From positions 1 through 60,159 of the forward strand of contig NZ_JANHJQ010000003.1 in NCBI RefSeq assembly GCF_024609785.1: DNA of 60,159 nt, read 5' to 3'. This stretch comes from Pseudalkalibacillus decolorationis. Its GTDB lineage: Bacteria > Bacillota > Bacilli > Bacillales > Fictibacillaceae. The notes beneath the pieces were generated by a model. The model did no database searches. It had not been told where the DNA came from and saw only the letters and a list, made by a program, of their open reading frames with translations. Positions within the stretch are counted from its first letter, which is position 1, and the number at the start of each line of letters is the position of its first letter. Positions 1 through 8,679 of the stretch are shown here, piece by piece. The translations under genes and the position numbers were made by a program.

Positions 1-175
1 AGTCAAATCCACTTTCTAGGAAGATAGCTTTAGGACCTTTTCCTTCCAGGTTCTCCTTCACAGCCTTTACTTTGAATGCTGGTTGATAACCGATAGCGCG
101 ATCTGAAACATGGCTGACATTTGGATTATTCTCTAGTTGTCTACGTTGAAATTCGTTAAAGATTCGTTTACTCAT
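1..175 (-). CDS. IS3-type OrfA-like helix-turn-helix protein (N-terminal part, runs off window)
   Basis: The reading frame opens at 175 on the minus strand with MSKRIFNEFQRRQLENN, preceded by GGGGAATCAAGT as ribosome binding site, and continues open to base 1 (58 residues seen). The segment with NPNVSHVSDRAIGYQP, KVKAV and GKGP..IFLESGFD resembles the small DNA-binding protein encoded ahead of the integrase-type transposase in Bacillus IS3-group elements. In that family the protein recognises the element ends. The C-terminal part and any overlapping orfB are outside the window, so intactness is unknown. Confidence 0.6.
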   Translation of the reverse strand, partial: MSKRIFNEFQRRQLENNPNVSHVSDRAIGYQPAFKVKAVKENLEGKGPKAIFLESGFD

Positions 176-242
176 ACTTGATTCCCCGTTCTCTCCATTT
201 GTTTTGATTATAACGGGTTTTCTGTGTAAGTTAACACAAAAA

Positions 243-287
243 ATCCCGAATAACGGACTTTTTTTATAAGTGTCCATTATTCGGGAT
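243..287. repeat. 16-bp stem hairpin just inside the IS end
   Basis: ATCCCGAATAACGGAC (243-258) pairs with GTCCATTATTCGGGAT (272-287) with one mismatch and a 13-base loop. The right arm is the inner part of the terminal repeat itself. Such a fold next to an IS end can block outside transcription from reading into the transposase gene. The same stem sequence recurs at 12948-12991. Confidence 0.6.
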
Positions 288-290
288 ACA

Positions 291-571
291 GTTCATTTAT
301 CCCGGAGTGTGATTATTAAATCATGTGAGTTTCTTATAATGGGTATGAGGCTCTTATCTACTTTTCTATGTTCTGGACTGTAGGAAACCTATCAGCATCT
401 AGGTAAACTTAATCACATTTAATAAAAAATAAAAACATACCGATCTAGAGAACCTTGGAGGATTTTAGTAGAATTAATCGAATAAGAAAATTATAGCAAC
501 TATTTCATCAATCGAAATTAATTGACGATTATTTGTATGATAAAACTATTTAAATAGGATGAGGTGGTAGG
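291..571. other. Intergenic region without recognised gene
   Basis: AT-rich spacer between the IS end and the PIN-like gene. Only the ribosome binding site of the next gene (GATGAGGTGGTAGG, 558-571) could be recognised. No coding fragment or clear terminator was seen. Confidence 0.5.
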
Positions 572-1591
572 ATGTATGTTTTTTTAAGCGCTGAAATCAT
601 CTTAGAGGACCCTTACTTTAAAAGTATTTATCATCGGACTCTTCTTGAATTGGCAAAAAGAAATAAGATAAAACTTTGTGTATCTGAAATAGATTTAGTT
701 GAGACAAAGTCAATGTACAAAGGCCAACTTCATAACGTTTTAAATGTACTAAACCGGAACAAGGTGTTTCTACAACCTTTAATCAAAAAAGATCTTAACG
801 AATTGTTTTTATTAGAAGGTATAGGATCCTATTGTACTCAATTGGACGATTTCTATAGCAATCTAGTGAAGAATAAATTTCTTACAATTATCCCCTACTA
901 TAGTAATATCACTCCTCAGTTAGTATTAAGTTCAGCGAAGAATATAGATTCAAATATTAATAAAAGTGAATATAAAAAATCAATCCTCTCATTGTCTTAT
1001 GCTCAATTCTTAAAAGAAAAGAATATTCATAACCCAATTATTATAACTCCAAGCGAAAAAGACTATGAAACACTGTTAAACAACTTGAAAGCAAATCCAA
1101 ATAGCTGCTCCTTTTATTCCTCTGTTAAACAATTATTTGAACAAAATGAATTAGTACAACTAAATAAGGAATCGTATGATGAATTAGAATTTTCGACAAA
1201 AGAAGAACAGAATCAATATTTAGCCAATCTAATTACGATCAATTTTGATGACACAATAAATGAAGAATGTCGAAATTATATTCTTAAGCACGACAAGAAT
1301 AAAGAGGATTTAAATAGCGAATCCTCTAATGTACAAAATATTTGTGTATTAGGGGCAAATAGCATGGAAGTAAACGTTTATCTGGATACCGTTATAGTGA
1401 CTGGCTATTTAAAAATAAGAGCATCGACTCAAAATAACCGCACCATTTATAAAAGTGTAGTACCGGATAATACGGCTCTTCGTCCAACTGTGGGTTCAAA
1501 AGAAATGTTTTTACAAATGGAAGTAATCGTTGCATTTTCAAGGAGCCTTGAAGCCGAAAGTATACAAATCAGTAATACTCAGACAATATAG
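572..1591 (+). CDS. PIN-like (DUF4935-type) hypothetical protein
   Basis: A 339-residue protein of uncertain function. The N-terminus (YVFLSAEIILEDPYFKS, then LCVSEIDLVETK near residues 35-46) has the layout of PIN-domain ribonucleases of the DUF4935 group, in which a first-strand Asp and a following Glu help bind metal. Here the position normally reading LDTN is LSAE, so a key acidic residue appears shifted or lost, and no clear third/fourth acid motif was found. The C-terminal 80 residues look like a separate beta-rich domain. The start has a good RBS. The gene stands alone between an IS end and a sigma-54 activator. It may be a degenerate RNase, or not a PIN protein at all. Confidence 0.45.
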   Translation: MYVFLSAEIILEDPYFKSIYHRTLLELAKRNKIKLCVSEIDLVETKSMYKGQLHNVLNVLNRNKVFLQPLIKKDLNELFLLEGIGSYCTQLDDFYSNLVKNKFLTIIPYYSNITPQLVLSSAKNIDSNINKSEYKKSILSLSYAQFLKEKNIHNPIIITPSEKDYETLLNNLKANPNSCSFYSSVKQLFEQNELVQLNKESYDELEFSTKEEQNQYLANLITINFDDTINEECRNYILKHDKNKEDLNSESSNVQNICVLGANSMEVNVYLDTVIVTGYLKIRASTQNNRTIYKSVVPDNTALRPTVGSKEMFLQMEVIVAFSRSLEAESIQISNTQTI

Positions 1592-1687
1592 TATCAAATC
1601 CTACAAGTGATTCTTAAACCTTATTTTTGATCAAGAATAAAAAATGTTAGATTACCTGTCGCTGATTCTTATCAAGAGGGGGATTTC

Positions 1688-3580
1688 ATGGTGAAGATCG
1701 GAATTATTTCACCTTCAGTAGAGTTTACAAGAATTGCAGAAGAAGTTTCTAAACAGACTAATATTCCTGTATTTATCAAACAAGGGGCTTTAAAAAGAGG
1801 ATTGGTTCAAGCAAAAAACTTAGTGGAACAACACGGAGTATCTGTAATTGTTGCTCGTGGTGCAACAGCTCAACTATTAGATGAAAAGTTATCAATCCCT
1901 GTCGTGAAAATTAAAGTAAATGGATTTGATTTATTGAAGACGTTTAAACAAGCACAACAATTGGGGAACAAAATTGTATTTATTGATTCCAAGGAAAACT
2001 ACCATAATTATGATCTAAAATTATTAGAGGAACTGTTTTCGATTCAAATTATCCTCCGGCAATATCAGGACGAACGGGACATTACAAACCATATTAAAGA
2101 TGTAGCAGAGAGTAAAATTGCAAGTGTAATCGTTGGTACAGCAGAATGTCTTGCAAATACAGCTCTTAAGAAAGGGATTAAATCCTACGTAGTTGATTCA
2201 GCCCGTGAAGCAATTCTAGACGCTTTAAACCAAGCTGTTGAAACATACTATTTATATGAAAAAGAAAAGTTACGCCAAACACACCTCGAAGCAATTATTT
2301 CGTATGCATTTGATGGCGTTATTGCCACAGGTTTCGAAGGAAGAGTATTTGTTTACAATGAAATTGCTGAAAAATTAATCGGGTTGAAATCAACTGAGAT
2401 AATTGGAAGAAAGCTTGAGAAAATTCACCATCCATTTCTTCAAAAGTTATTTGGAGATGGAAAAACAGTAGAAAAGAAAATAGTTTCTTTAGGTAGCCAG
2501 AGATTTGTTGTAAATCGGATAAAGCTTGCTGAGAATAATGAAAGCTTTGTCATCACCTTTCAGGAGGTAAATAAATTAGTACAATTGGATGGACAGTTGC
2601 GGCGTCAGCTACATAATAAACGCTTTTTTGCCAAACACACATTTAATGACATTGTTCATGAAAGTGTAATTATGAAGAAAACAATCATGATCGCCAGAAA
2701 GTTTAGTCTTTCTGATAGTAGTATTTTTATCAATGGTGAGAGCGGTACAGGTAAAGAGTTATTTGCACAGAGTACACATAATGAAAGTTTACGAAAAGAA
2801 GGTCCATTTGTTGCGGTCAATTGTGCAGCACTCCCAAAAGATTTACTAGAAAGTGAACTGTTTGGTTATGAAGAGGGAGCTTTTACAGGTGCAAAAAAAG
2901 GTGGAAAACCTGGATTATTTGAAATGGCTCACCAAGGTACACTTTTTCTAGATGAAATTGGAGAATTGTCTCTAGACCTACAATCTCGAATGCTTCGCGT
3001 TCTCCAGGAGAAAGAAGTGATGAGAATTGGTGGAGAGAAGATTATCCCCGTAAATGTCAGGGTAGTTTCTGCTTCTAACAAGAATCTTAAGCGACTTGTA
3101 GCAGAAAAAGAATTTCGTGAAGATTTGTACTACCGTTTAAATATACTACAGATAAAATTACCGCCTCTTAGAGAAAGAAAAGAAGATTTACTACCTCTTA
3201 TCAACCATATTCTCACAAAGAACAACACATCGATAGAATCACTAGAGAAGCGGTTATTATATGAATTACTTGCTTATAATTGGCCCGGAAACATACGTGA
3301 ACTTGAGAATGTGCTGGAAAGAATTGTAGTGATGCAACATCTTTCACCAGATGATATTCGGGACGTCGTGTTCGATGATCCAGTTAACTATTACGAGAAG
3401 TCTCCTTCCTCAAAAATTGAAATAAATGTTGGATCCATGAAAGATATGGAAGGGGAAATAATTCAGAGTTTGTACGAAAAATACGGAGGGAACAAACAGG
3501 AAGTAGCTCAACTTTTAGGTGTTAGTCGTACCACCGTTTGGAAAAAGATAAAAGAATTAGAAGAAGATCTGATGGCTTAA
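1688..3580 (+). CDS. Sigma-54-dependent activator with PrpR-type N-terminal sensor
   Basis: A 630-residue bacterial enhancer-binding protein. Domains in order: PrpR_N-like ligand sensor (about 1-190; this domain binds small organic acids or their CoA-derived products in PrpR), a PAS-like segment (about 195-300), a sigma-54 AAA+ domain, and a C-terminal Fis-type helix-turn-helix (NKQEVAQLLGVSRTTVWKKI, about 601-620). Walker A GESGTGKE lies near residues 349-357, the sigma-54 contact loop GAFTGA near 397-402, and Walker B GTLFLDEIGEL follows. The start has RBS AAGAGGGGG. A terminator follows the gene, and a sigma-54 promoter lies directly downstream, so it almost certainly activates the adjacent acyl-CoA operon. 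The effector is unknown. Confidence 0.9.
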   Translation: MVKIGIISPSVEFTRIAEEVSKQTNIPVFIKQGALKRGLVQAKNLVEQHGVSVIVARGATAQLLDEKLSIPVVKIKVNGFDLLKTFKQAQQLGNKIVFIDSKENYHNYDLKLLEELFSIQIILRQYQDERDITNHIKDVAESKIASVIVGTAECLANTALKKGIKSYVVDSAREAILDALNQAVETYYLYEKEKLRQTHLEAIISYAFDGVIATGFEGRVFVYNEIAEKLIGLKSTEIIGRKLEKIHHPFLQKLFGDGKTVEKKIVSLGSQRFVVNRIKLAENNESFVITFQEVNKLVQLDGQLRRQLHNKRFFAKHTFNDIVHESVIMKKTIMIARKFSLSDSSIFINGESGTGKELFAQSTHNESLRKEGPFVAVNCAALPKDLLESELFGYEEGAFTGAKKGGKPGLFEMAHQGTLFLDEIGELSLDLQSRMLRVLQEKEVMRIGGEKIIPVNVRVVSASNKNLKRLVAEKEFREDLYYRLNILQIKLPPLRERKEDLLPLINHILTKNNTSIESLEKRLLYELLAYNWPGNIRELENVLERIVVMQHLSPDDIRDVVFDDPVNYYEKSPSSKIEINVGSMKDMEGEIIQSLYEKYGGNKQEVAQLLGVSRTTVWKKIKELEEDLMA

Positions 3581-3610
3581 AAGGCTGTTCATTATTTGAA
3601 CAGTCTTTTT
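3580..3610 (+). terminator. Rho-independent terminator after the activator gene
   Basis: AAGGCTGTTCA (3581-3591) pairs with TGAACAGTCTT (3597-3607) around a 5-base loop and is followed by Ts. It overlaps the end of the regulator gene and isolates it from the sigma-54 promoter downstream. Confidence 0.75.
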
Positions 3611-3684
3611 CATTTATTGAACGTCTGTATTAAACTGATAGTTTTGAATAATTAAAAAGCACTAATCTGACGGCTCTCAAAAGG

Positions 3685-3701
3685 TTGGCATGGGACTTGC
3701 A
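3685..3701 (+). promoter_or_regulatory. Sigma-54 (-24/-12) promoter
   Basis: TTGGCATGGGACTTGCA matches the consensus TGGCACG-N4-TTGCW, with the GG and GC dinucleotides exactly 12 bases apart (3687 and 3699). The start of transcription would be near 3712, about 30 bases before the first gene of the operon. The adjacent sigma-54 activator makes this assignment strong. The activator's upstream binding site was not identified. Confidence 0.85.
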
Positions 3702-3743
3702 TTATATAAAAGTGACCTATAAAAAATTAGGAGGTTTTATACG

Positions 3744-4727
3744 ATGACAAGTGTTTACACAACAAACGACCATTTTTTAAGCCCGACACAACCAGAGGAT
3801 ACGGACTTCGAGAAAGTAATTTATCAGAAAAAAGCCGGGGTTGCTACTATCACGATCAACAGACCTGAAGTTTACAATTGCCTTAACTTCCAGACATTGC
3901 GAGAAATGACAAGAGCTTTTGAGCTTGCGTCCTGGGATGATGAAGTTGGAGTCGTTGTATTAACAGGAGCAGGAGATAAAGCATTTTGTACAGGTGCTGA
4001 CATGAAAGAACAAAACAATGAGATTCTTGATCGGCCAAGGAATTATTGGAAGTGGATGGGAGCCTTTATTGAAGCCCATGAAAAGTTAAAGAACATAGGA
4101 AAACCGACAATCGCTAGACTAAATGGAATTACCGTTGGAGGCGGTAATGAATTTAATATTAACTGTGACCTTGCCATCATGGCAGACCATGGCTACATTA
4201 AACAGGTTGGAAATTCACACGGTAGTGTAGCGGCTGGCGGTGCAACTCAGTGGTTACCTTTGATTGTCGGAGATCGCAGAGCTAGAGAAATTCTCTGGTT
4301 AAATGAGGAGATAACACCAGATAAAGCAATGGAATGGGGTCTTGTAAATGAGGTCGTTCCATACGTGGAGCTTGATGATGCGGTTGATACTATGGCTAAG
4401 AAGTTACTTAACAAGTTACCAGAATGTGTACGATATACGAAAGAACAAACCAACTTCTGGAGAAATCTGTCTTTCAATTTAACTGTACAACATGCTCGTG
4501 ATTGGCTATCTGTCCATACCGGATCATACGAAACTTATGAATCAATGAGGGCATTCAGTGAAAAGAGAAAACCAGACTATGAAAAAATTCGTGATCGTGC
4601 AGCAACGGGAGGTTCCTCCGAACATTTATGGGGTGCCCCAATGTTAGAGTGTGATCAATGTGGAACAAAAGATATCCCAGAATATTTCAATCACTGTGGA
4701 GTATGCGGTGCTCCAATTGGAAAGTGA
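3744..4727 (+). CDS. Crotonase-family hydrolase/hydratase resembling BamA, with C-terminal zinc ribbon
   Basis: A 327-residue crotonase-fold protein. The oxyanion-hole segments are present (AFCTGADMK near 86; GGGNEF near 136). The region SHGSVAAGGATQWLPLIVG resembles ring-opening 6-oxocyclohex-1-ene-1-carbonyl-CoA hydrolases (BamA/Oah), as do the later TKEQ..FWRNLS and ARDWLS segments. The Glu found in ordinary enoyl-CoA hydratases just before this region (PEI) is missing, so simple hydration is unlikely. The last 25 residues carry two CxxC pairs (CDQCG, CGVCG), a zinc ribbon that is unusual for crotonases. It is the first gene after the sigma-54 promoter, with RBS GGAGG. A MenB-like or other hydrolase is an alternative. 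Confidence 0.65.
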   Translation: MTSVYTTNDHFLSPTQPEDTDFEKVIYQKKAGVATITINRPEVYNCLNFQTLREMTRAFELASWDDEVGVVVLTGAGDKAFCTGADMKEQNNEILDRPRNYWKWMGAFIEAHEKLKNIGKPTIARLNGITVGGGNEFNINCDLAIMADHGYIKQVGNSHGSVAAGGATQWLPLIVGDRRAREILWLNEEITPDKAMEWGLVNEVVPYVELDDAVDTMAKKLLNKLPECVRYTKEQTNFWRNLSFNLTVQHARDWLSVHTGSYETYESMRAFSEKRKPDYEKIRDRAATGGSSEHLWGAPMLECDQCGTKDIPEYFNHCGVCGAPIGK

Positions 4728-4741
4728 ATTTTTTTAGGTGA

Positions 4742-4798
4742 AGACCCAATAAGACATTGATTATGCGTTAGGAATGCAAATCTCTATCTTTTGGGTCT
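4742..4798 (+). other. Stem-loop in the leader between crotonase and transporter genes
   Basis: AGACCCAA (4742-4749) pairs with TTGGGTCT (4791-4798) across a long loop, without a T tract. It may act as an mRNA-processing or stability element inside the operon. Weak evidence. Confidence 0.3.
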
Positions 4799-4831
4799 CC
4801 CTATTATAAAAAATGAAAGTGTGGGGGATAT

Positions 4832-6208
4832 ATGAAACTTTCTCGATCGGAAGCTGTTGCAAATTGGTATAGCAGGTATTTTCCTGACGCGTTAATTTTT
4901 GCACTAATCTTAACGTTGCTGGCAATGATTTTGGGGGTAGTTTTTACTGAAAGTTCGATTGTAAGCGTATTGGAGTATTGGTTTGAAGGTATTCCATGGA
5001 TGTTCACATTTGCCTTTCAATTAATGTTTACGTATGCAGCGGCATTAGTATTAGTAGATACACCGGTTGTACAAAAATATATCCGCAAAATGGCGAATGT
5101 GGTTAAAACACCGATGGCAGCTTATATGTGGACCGGAATTCTAGGAGCAATTACGTCCTTTATCGGTTGGTATATTGGACCAGTTGTGACTTCAATCTTC
5201 GCTAGGGCGCTGGGACAACAGATCAAAGGTGTCGATTATCGGTTAATATCAGCAATCGCATATTCGTCATTTACCATTTCACTTACAGGAATCTCAGGGT
5301 CCATTCCATTATTTGTTGCAACAGAAGGCCAGTTTACTGACCTGATGGGTGGTTTAATTGGACTTGAACAGACTACATTCTCTCTACTAAATATGATCTC
5401 CTGTACCCTGATTGTTATCATTACCACACTTGTCTATTACTTCATCGCAAAAAATAAAAAAGAAATTGTTACTTACCATGATTTAGCAATTAGTCCTAGG
5501 GAAGAAATGGCTGCCAGTGCTGAACCATTAGCCAAAGACGAATGGGAGCAGCCAACAGAAAACAATTCATTTGCAGAGAAAATAAACACCTTCAGACCGA
5601 TCATTTTAGTTATCGGATTAATTGGATTAGGGTATCTAATTGTTTATTTTGTCAGAAATGGTCTGGATGGGTTAAATCTTAACTCCGTTGCCTTTATTGC
5701 ACTTGTTATGGGATTACTAGTGCAAAAGGATGCAATGAGTTATGCACAATCATTTTCAAAAAACCTTATTGCTACTGGGTCAATTGGATTACAGTTTCCA
5801 CTTTATGGCGGAATTGCATCGATACTGGTTGGTTCAGGTTTAGCGACTATTTTTACAGAGGCTATCGTAAGTTTTTCCAATCAATATACTTTCCCAGTCC
5901 TTACATTTTTATTGTCTGGGGCGATCAATATGTTCGTACCATCGGCGGGTTCTCAGTTCACCGCGACTGCACCGTTCTTAATTCCAGCAGGAGAGGCACT
6001 AGGAGTGGAATTGCCTAGAACGATCATGGCAATCACTTACGGTGATATCTGGACAAACTTGGTTCAACCGTTCTGGGCATTGTTGTACTTTCCAATCCTA
6101 GCAGTAGGAACGAGGTTACAGGTTCGGGATTTTATGGGGTACTGTTTACCGATTCTTCTTGCTGTAGGATTAATTTGGGGTCTTGCTCTAGCATTTCTAC
6201 CTATCTAG
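4832..6208 (+). CDS. AtoE-type short-chain fatty acid transporter family protein
   Basis: A 458-residue polytopic membrane protein with about 10-12 hydrophobic segments. It opens with SRSEAVANWYSRYFPDALIFALILTLLAMILG, in the style of AtoE/SCFA transporters, and carries the conserved late motif INMFVPSAGSQFTATAPFLIPA (split by helices) near residues 365-390. AtoE members take up acetoacetate and other short-chain acids. Its place between a CoA-thioester enzyme and a CoA ligase suggests that it imports the free acid that starts this pathway. RBS GTGGGGG precedes the ATG. Family is confident, substrate is inference. Confidence 0.8.
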   Translation: MKLSRSEAVANWYSRYFPDALIFALILTLLAMILGVVFTESSIVSVLEYWFEGIPWMFTFAFQLMFTYAAALVLVDTPVVQKYIRKMANVVKTPMAAYMWTGILGAITSFIGWYIGPVVTSIFARALGQQIKGVDYRLISAIAYSSFTISLTGISGSIPLFVATEGQFTDLMGGLIGLEQTTFSLLNMISCTLIVIITTLVYYFIAKNKKEIVTYHDLAISPREEMAASAEPLAKDEWEQPTENNSFAEKINTFRPIILVIGLIGLGYLIVYFVRNGLDGLNLNSVAFIALVMGLLVQKDAMSYAQSFSKNLIATGSIGLQFPLYGGIASILVGSGLATIFTEAIVSFSNQYTFPVLTFLLSGAINMFVPSAGSQFTATAPFLIPAGEALGVELPRTIMAITYGDIWTNLVQPFWALLYFPILAVGTRLQVRDFMGYCLPILLAVGLIWGLALAFLPI

Positions 6209-6229
6209 AAAAAGGAAGGGAGATAACGA

Positions 6230-7636
6230 ATGGAGATACCTTATTACTATAAATCTCTAGACTGGGATTATCTGGTTTCTGAATATGAACCACCAAAAGA
6301 GTTTATGGAAGGTGCTTGGGTTTGGGACCGGGATCGCATTGAAATAACACAATTCAGGCGGTTAAAAGAGACTTTGGAACATGCAGCTAAGTTACCTTTT
6401 TATCAAAAATTATGGAAAGAAAATGACTTTGATCCTGCTGATGTAAAGTCATTAGATGATTTACACAAGATTCCTATGTATACAATCGAGGATATCCGAG
6501 AAAGTATTGACCGAAAACCACCATTTGGAGATTACCAACGATATTCGTTTGAGGATGGTTCCCACACCCCATTACGTTTTTATACTAGTGGTGGAACAAC
6601 TGGTACGCCGAGACCAACCATTTATTCTCAATGGGATAGAGAGGTCGGGGCAATTCTGAGTGCAAGGACATTTTATTTACAAGGTATAAGGCCGGGAGAT
6701 GCTGTCATAAATGCATGGGCCTATTCCACACACAATGCGGCTTGGATCATGGATCATGGATTGTGGCATTGGTTAGGGGTCACACCCATTACCACAAGCA
6801 CAGGGAACGTAACACCAACTAATAAACAGGTTGAACTTGCAAAAACATTTGGGGCTACTTCTATTATCGCAACCTCTGATTACCTAATGCACATTGGGGA
6901 TACAGCTGAAAAGATGGGATATGACCTCAAAAACGATTTTAATTTTAAATCACTTCTTGCATTCGGTGATACCAGACCTGTTGAAAAGAAGTTTGGGATA
7001 CCTGTTTATGATTCTTACGCGTTTCACGAAGTTCAATATGTAGCAGCAGAATGTCCAGCCAAAGAAGGATTGCACATATTTGAAGACGCTTTCATTGTGG
7101 AGATCGTAGATTTTGAAACTGGTAAGCCAGTTCCACCAGGACAAAAAGGAAACATTGTGGTTACGGCCCTATACAAAACAGGAACGCAACAGGTACGTTA
7201 CAACATACAAGACATTTCAGCAATGTACGAAATTGAACAATGCACATGTGGTAGTTGGCATCGTAAAATCAAGTACTTTCAAGGACGAAGTGATACGATG
7301 GTTAAATTACGAGGAGTAAACGTATGGCCAGAAGCTTGCGGTAAAGTTATTGCAGATTTGGCAGAAACCAACGGGGAATACTACTGCTATGTTGAACGTA
7401 AGAAGGTAAATGGATATCCAGACCGTGATGAAATGACGATATTAGTCGAACCTGCTTATGACCAAGTCGCTTCAAACCTTCAACAAAATATTGAACAACT
7501 GTTAAATAACAAACTAGGGGTTAAAATCAATGTAGAAATTGTTCCAGTTAATTCACTTGAGAAATACACTGGTCGAGGCCATCGAGCAAAGTTAAAAAGG
7601 TTTGAAGACCGGCGTCCTAAGGAGGTAACGGTGTGA
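6230..7636 (+). CDS. Phenylacetate-CoA-ligase-like acyl-CoA ligase
   Basis: A 468-residue adenylate-forming ligase of the PaaK type. The ATP-binding P-loop FYTSGGTTGTPRPTIYS lies near residues 118-134. A tyrosine/serine-rich segment and a GRSDTMVKLRGVNVWP motif near 352-367 mark the hinge and C-terminal domain. These enzymes activate aryl or alicyclic acids to CoA thioesters using ATP. The start has RBS GGAAGGGAG, 21 bases after the transporter gene. It overlaps the next gene by 4 bases, so translation is probably coupled. It would perform the first committed step on the imported acid. The exact substrate is not visible from sequence. Confidence 0.8.
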   Translation: MEIPYYYKSLDWDYLVSEYEPPKEFMEGAWVWDRDRIEITQFRRLKETLEHAAKLPFYQKLWKENDFDPADVKSLDDLHKIPMYTIEDIRESIDRKPPFGDYQRYSFEDGSHTPLRFYTSGGTTGTPRPTIYSQWDREVGAILSARTFYLQGIRPGDAVINAWAYSTHNAAWIMDHGLWHWLGVTPITTSTGNVTPTNKQVELAKTFGATSIIATSDYLMHIGDTAEKMGYDLKNDFNFKSLLAFGDTRPVEKKFGIPVYDSYAFHEVQYVAAECPAKEGLHIFEDAFIVEIVDFETGKPVPPGQKGNIVVTALYKTGTQQVRYNIQDISAMYEIEQCTCGSWHRKIKYFQGRSDTMVKLRGVNVWPEACGKVIADLAETNGEYYCYVERKKVNGYPDRDEMTILVEPAYDQVASNLQQNIEQLLNNKLGVKINVEIVPVNSLEKYTGRGHRAKLKRFEDRRPKEVTV

Positions 7637-8664
7637 GGTCCGTTATTTTAGAAGAGCATGGGTCAATTGAACAATTAAAGGTTTCGACCACGAGTCAAAA
7701 TAATTTATTGAAGGAAGATGAAATTAGAGTCCGGGTTAAATACTGCGCTCTTAACCACTTGGATTTGTGGTTAAGAAGGGGTGGGACTGGTGATAAATTA
7801 TCCTTACCCAGGGTCCCAGGGAGTGATATTGCCGGCCTGATTGTTGATAAAGGTTCAGCTGTTGGTCATCTAAATGTTGGAGAAGCGGTGTTGATTTACC
7901 CAGGATTAGGGTGTGGGTATTGTAAAGCCTGTTTAGGTGGTAGGGAGTCACAATGTCATGAATTTAAGGTGGTTGGTTATAACATCGATGGTGGCTATTC
8001 AGAGTTTATAACAGTGAATATGAAGCAAGTAGTTGAAATTCCAGAGGATAATTTAGAAAAGTGGGCAGCAGTCCCAATTTCTTATATTACGGCATGGAAT
8101 GCGCTTGTAACCAAATCGAAACTGAATGCCAATGACACCTTAGTAATTTGGGGTGCTACTGGGGGGCTGGGATTTGCTGCTGCTTCTATTGCGCAAGGTA
8201 TAGGGGCAAAGGTAATCGGTATTGTAGGTTCTGAGGAGAAAGCTGAATTTTTAAACCATTATGGTTTTTCTGGTGAAATTGTTGTTAGATCAGATTCGGT
8301 AGTTAAAGATATCCGCAATCTGACTGCAAATGAAGGTGTAGATGTTGTTTTAGATCACGTTGGTAAGCAAACCTGGTCGAAAAGTTTAAAAATGTTAAAG
8401 ACAGGTGGCCGTTTAGCATTTTGTGGGGTTACAACGGGTCCAAAGACAGAAACAGATTTACGGTATATTTTTGGAAAACAACTCACGATCACTGGATCTT
8501 GGATGGGGAATCAATCTGACTTTATTGAAGTAGTTGAGTTTCTGAAGATGCGCCTCAATTTACTACCTTACATTTATCAGGTATTGAATTTGGAGGATGT
8601 GGGGGAAGCACACAGTCTTATGGAAAGAGGAGATCACGTCGGAAAGATACTTTTAAAGATATAA
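7633..8664 (+). CDS. Zinc-type medium-chain alcohol dehydrogenase
   Basis: A 343-residue MDR-superfamily oxidoreductase. The GroES-like N-terminal half contains GSDIAG and the four structural-zinc cysteines (CGYCKACLGGRESQC, about 96-110). The nucleotide-binding half starts with WGATGGLGFAAASIAQ near residue 176. It begins with a GTG that overlaps the TGA of the ligase gene (GTGTGA) behind RBS AAGGAGG. In benzoyl-CoA degradation the hydroxy-cyclohexene-carbonyl-CoA dehydrogenase (Had) is also an MDR enzyme, which fits a role in making the oxo-acyl-CoA for the BamA-like protein. That link is inference. Quinone oxidoreductase is the alternative. Confidence 0.75.
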   Translation: MRSVILEEHGSIEQLKVSTTSQNNLLKEDEIRVRVKYCALNHLDLWLRRGGTGDKLSLPRVPGSDIAGLIVDKGSAVGHLNVGEAVLIYPGLGCGYCKACLGGRESQCHEFKVVGYNIDGGYSEFITVNMKQVVEIPEDNLEKWAAVPISYITAWNALVTKSKLNANDTLVIWGATGGLGFAAASIAQGIGAKVIGIVGSEEKAEFLNHYGFSGEIVVRSDSVVKDIRNLTANEGVDVVLDHVGKQTWSKSLKMLKTGGRLAFCGVTTGPKTETDLRYIFGKQLTITGSWMGNQSDFIEVVEFLKMRLNLLPYIYQVLNLEDVGEAHSLMERGDHVGKILLKI

Positions 8665-8679
8665 GTCAGGGGTGACCAA

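Larger units (their letters stand above)
1..290 (-). mobile_element. End of an IS3-type insertion sequence (partial)
   Basis: The element runs off the left edge. Read on the minus strand from 290 it begins TGTATCCCGAATAATGGACA, a TG-initiated terminal repeat as expected for IS3-family ends. It is followed by a leader with a hairpin and then the start of a small helix-turn-helix protein gene. The other end and the main transposase lie outside the window, so the exact IS and its target duplication cannot be given. Family assignment rests on the OrfA-like protein and is moderately sure. Confidence 0.6.
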
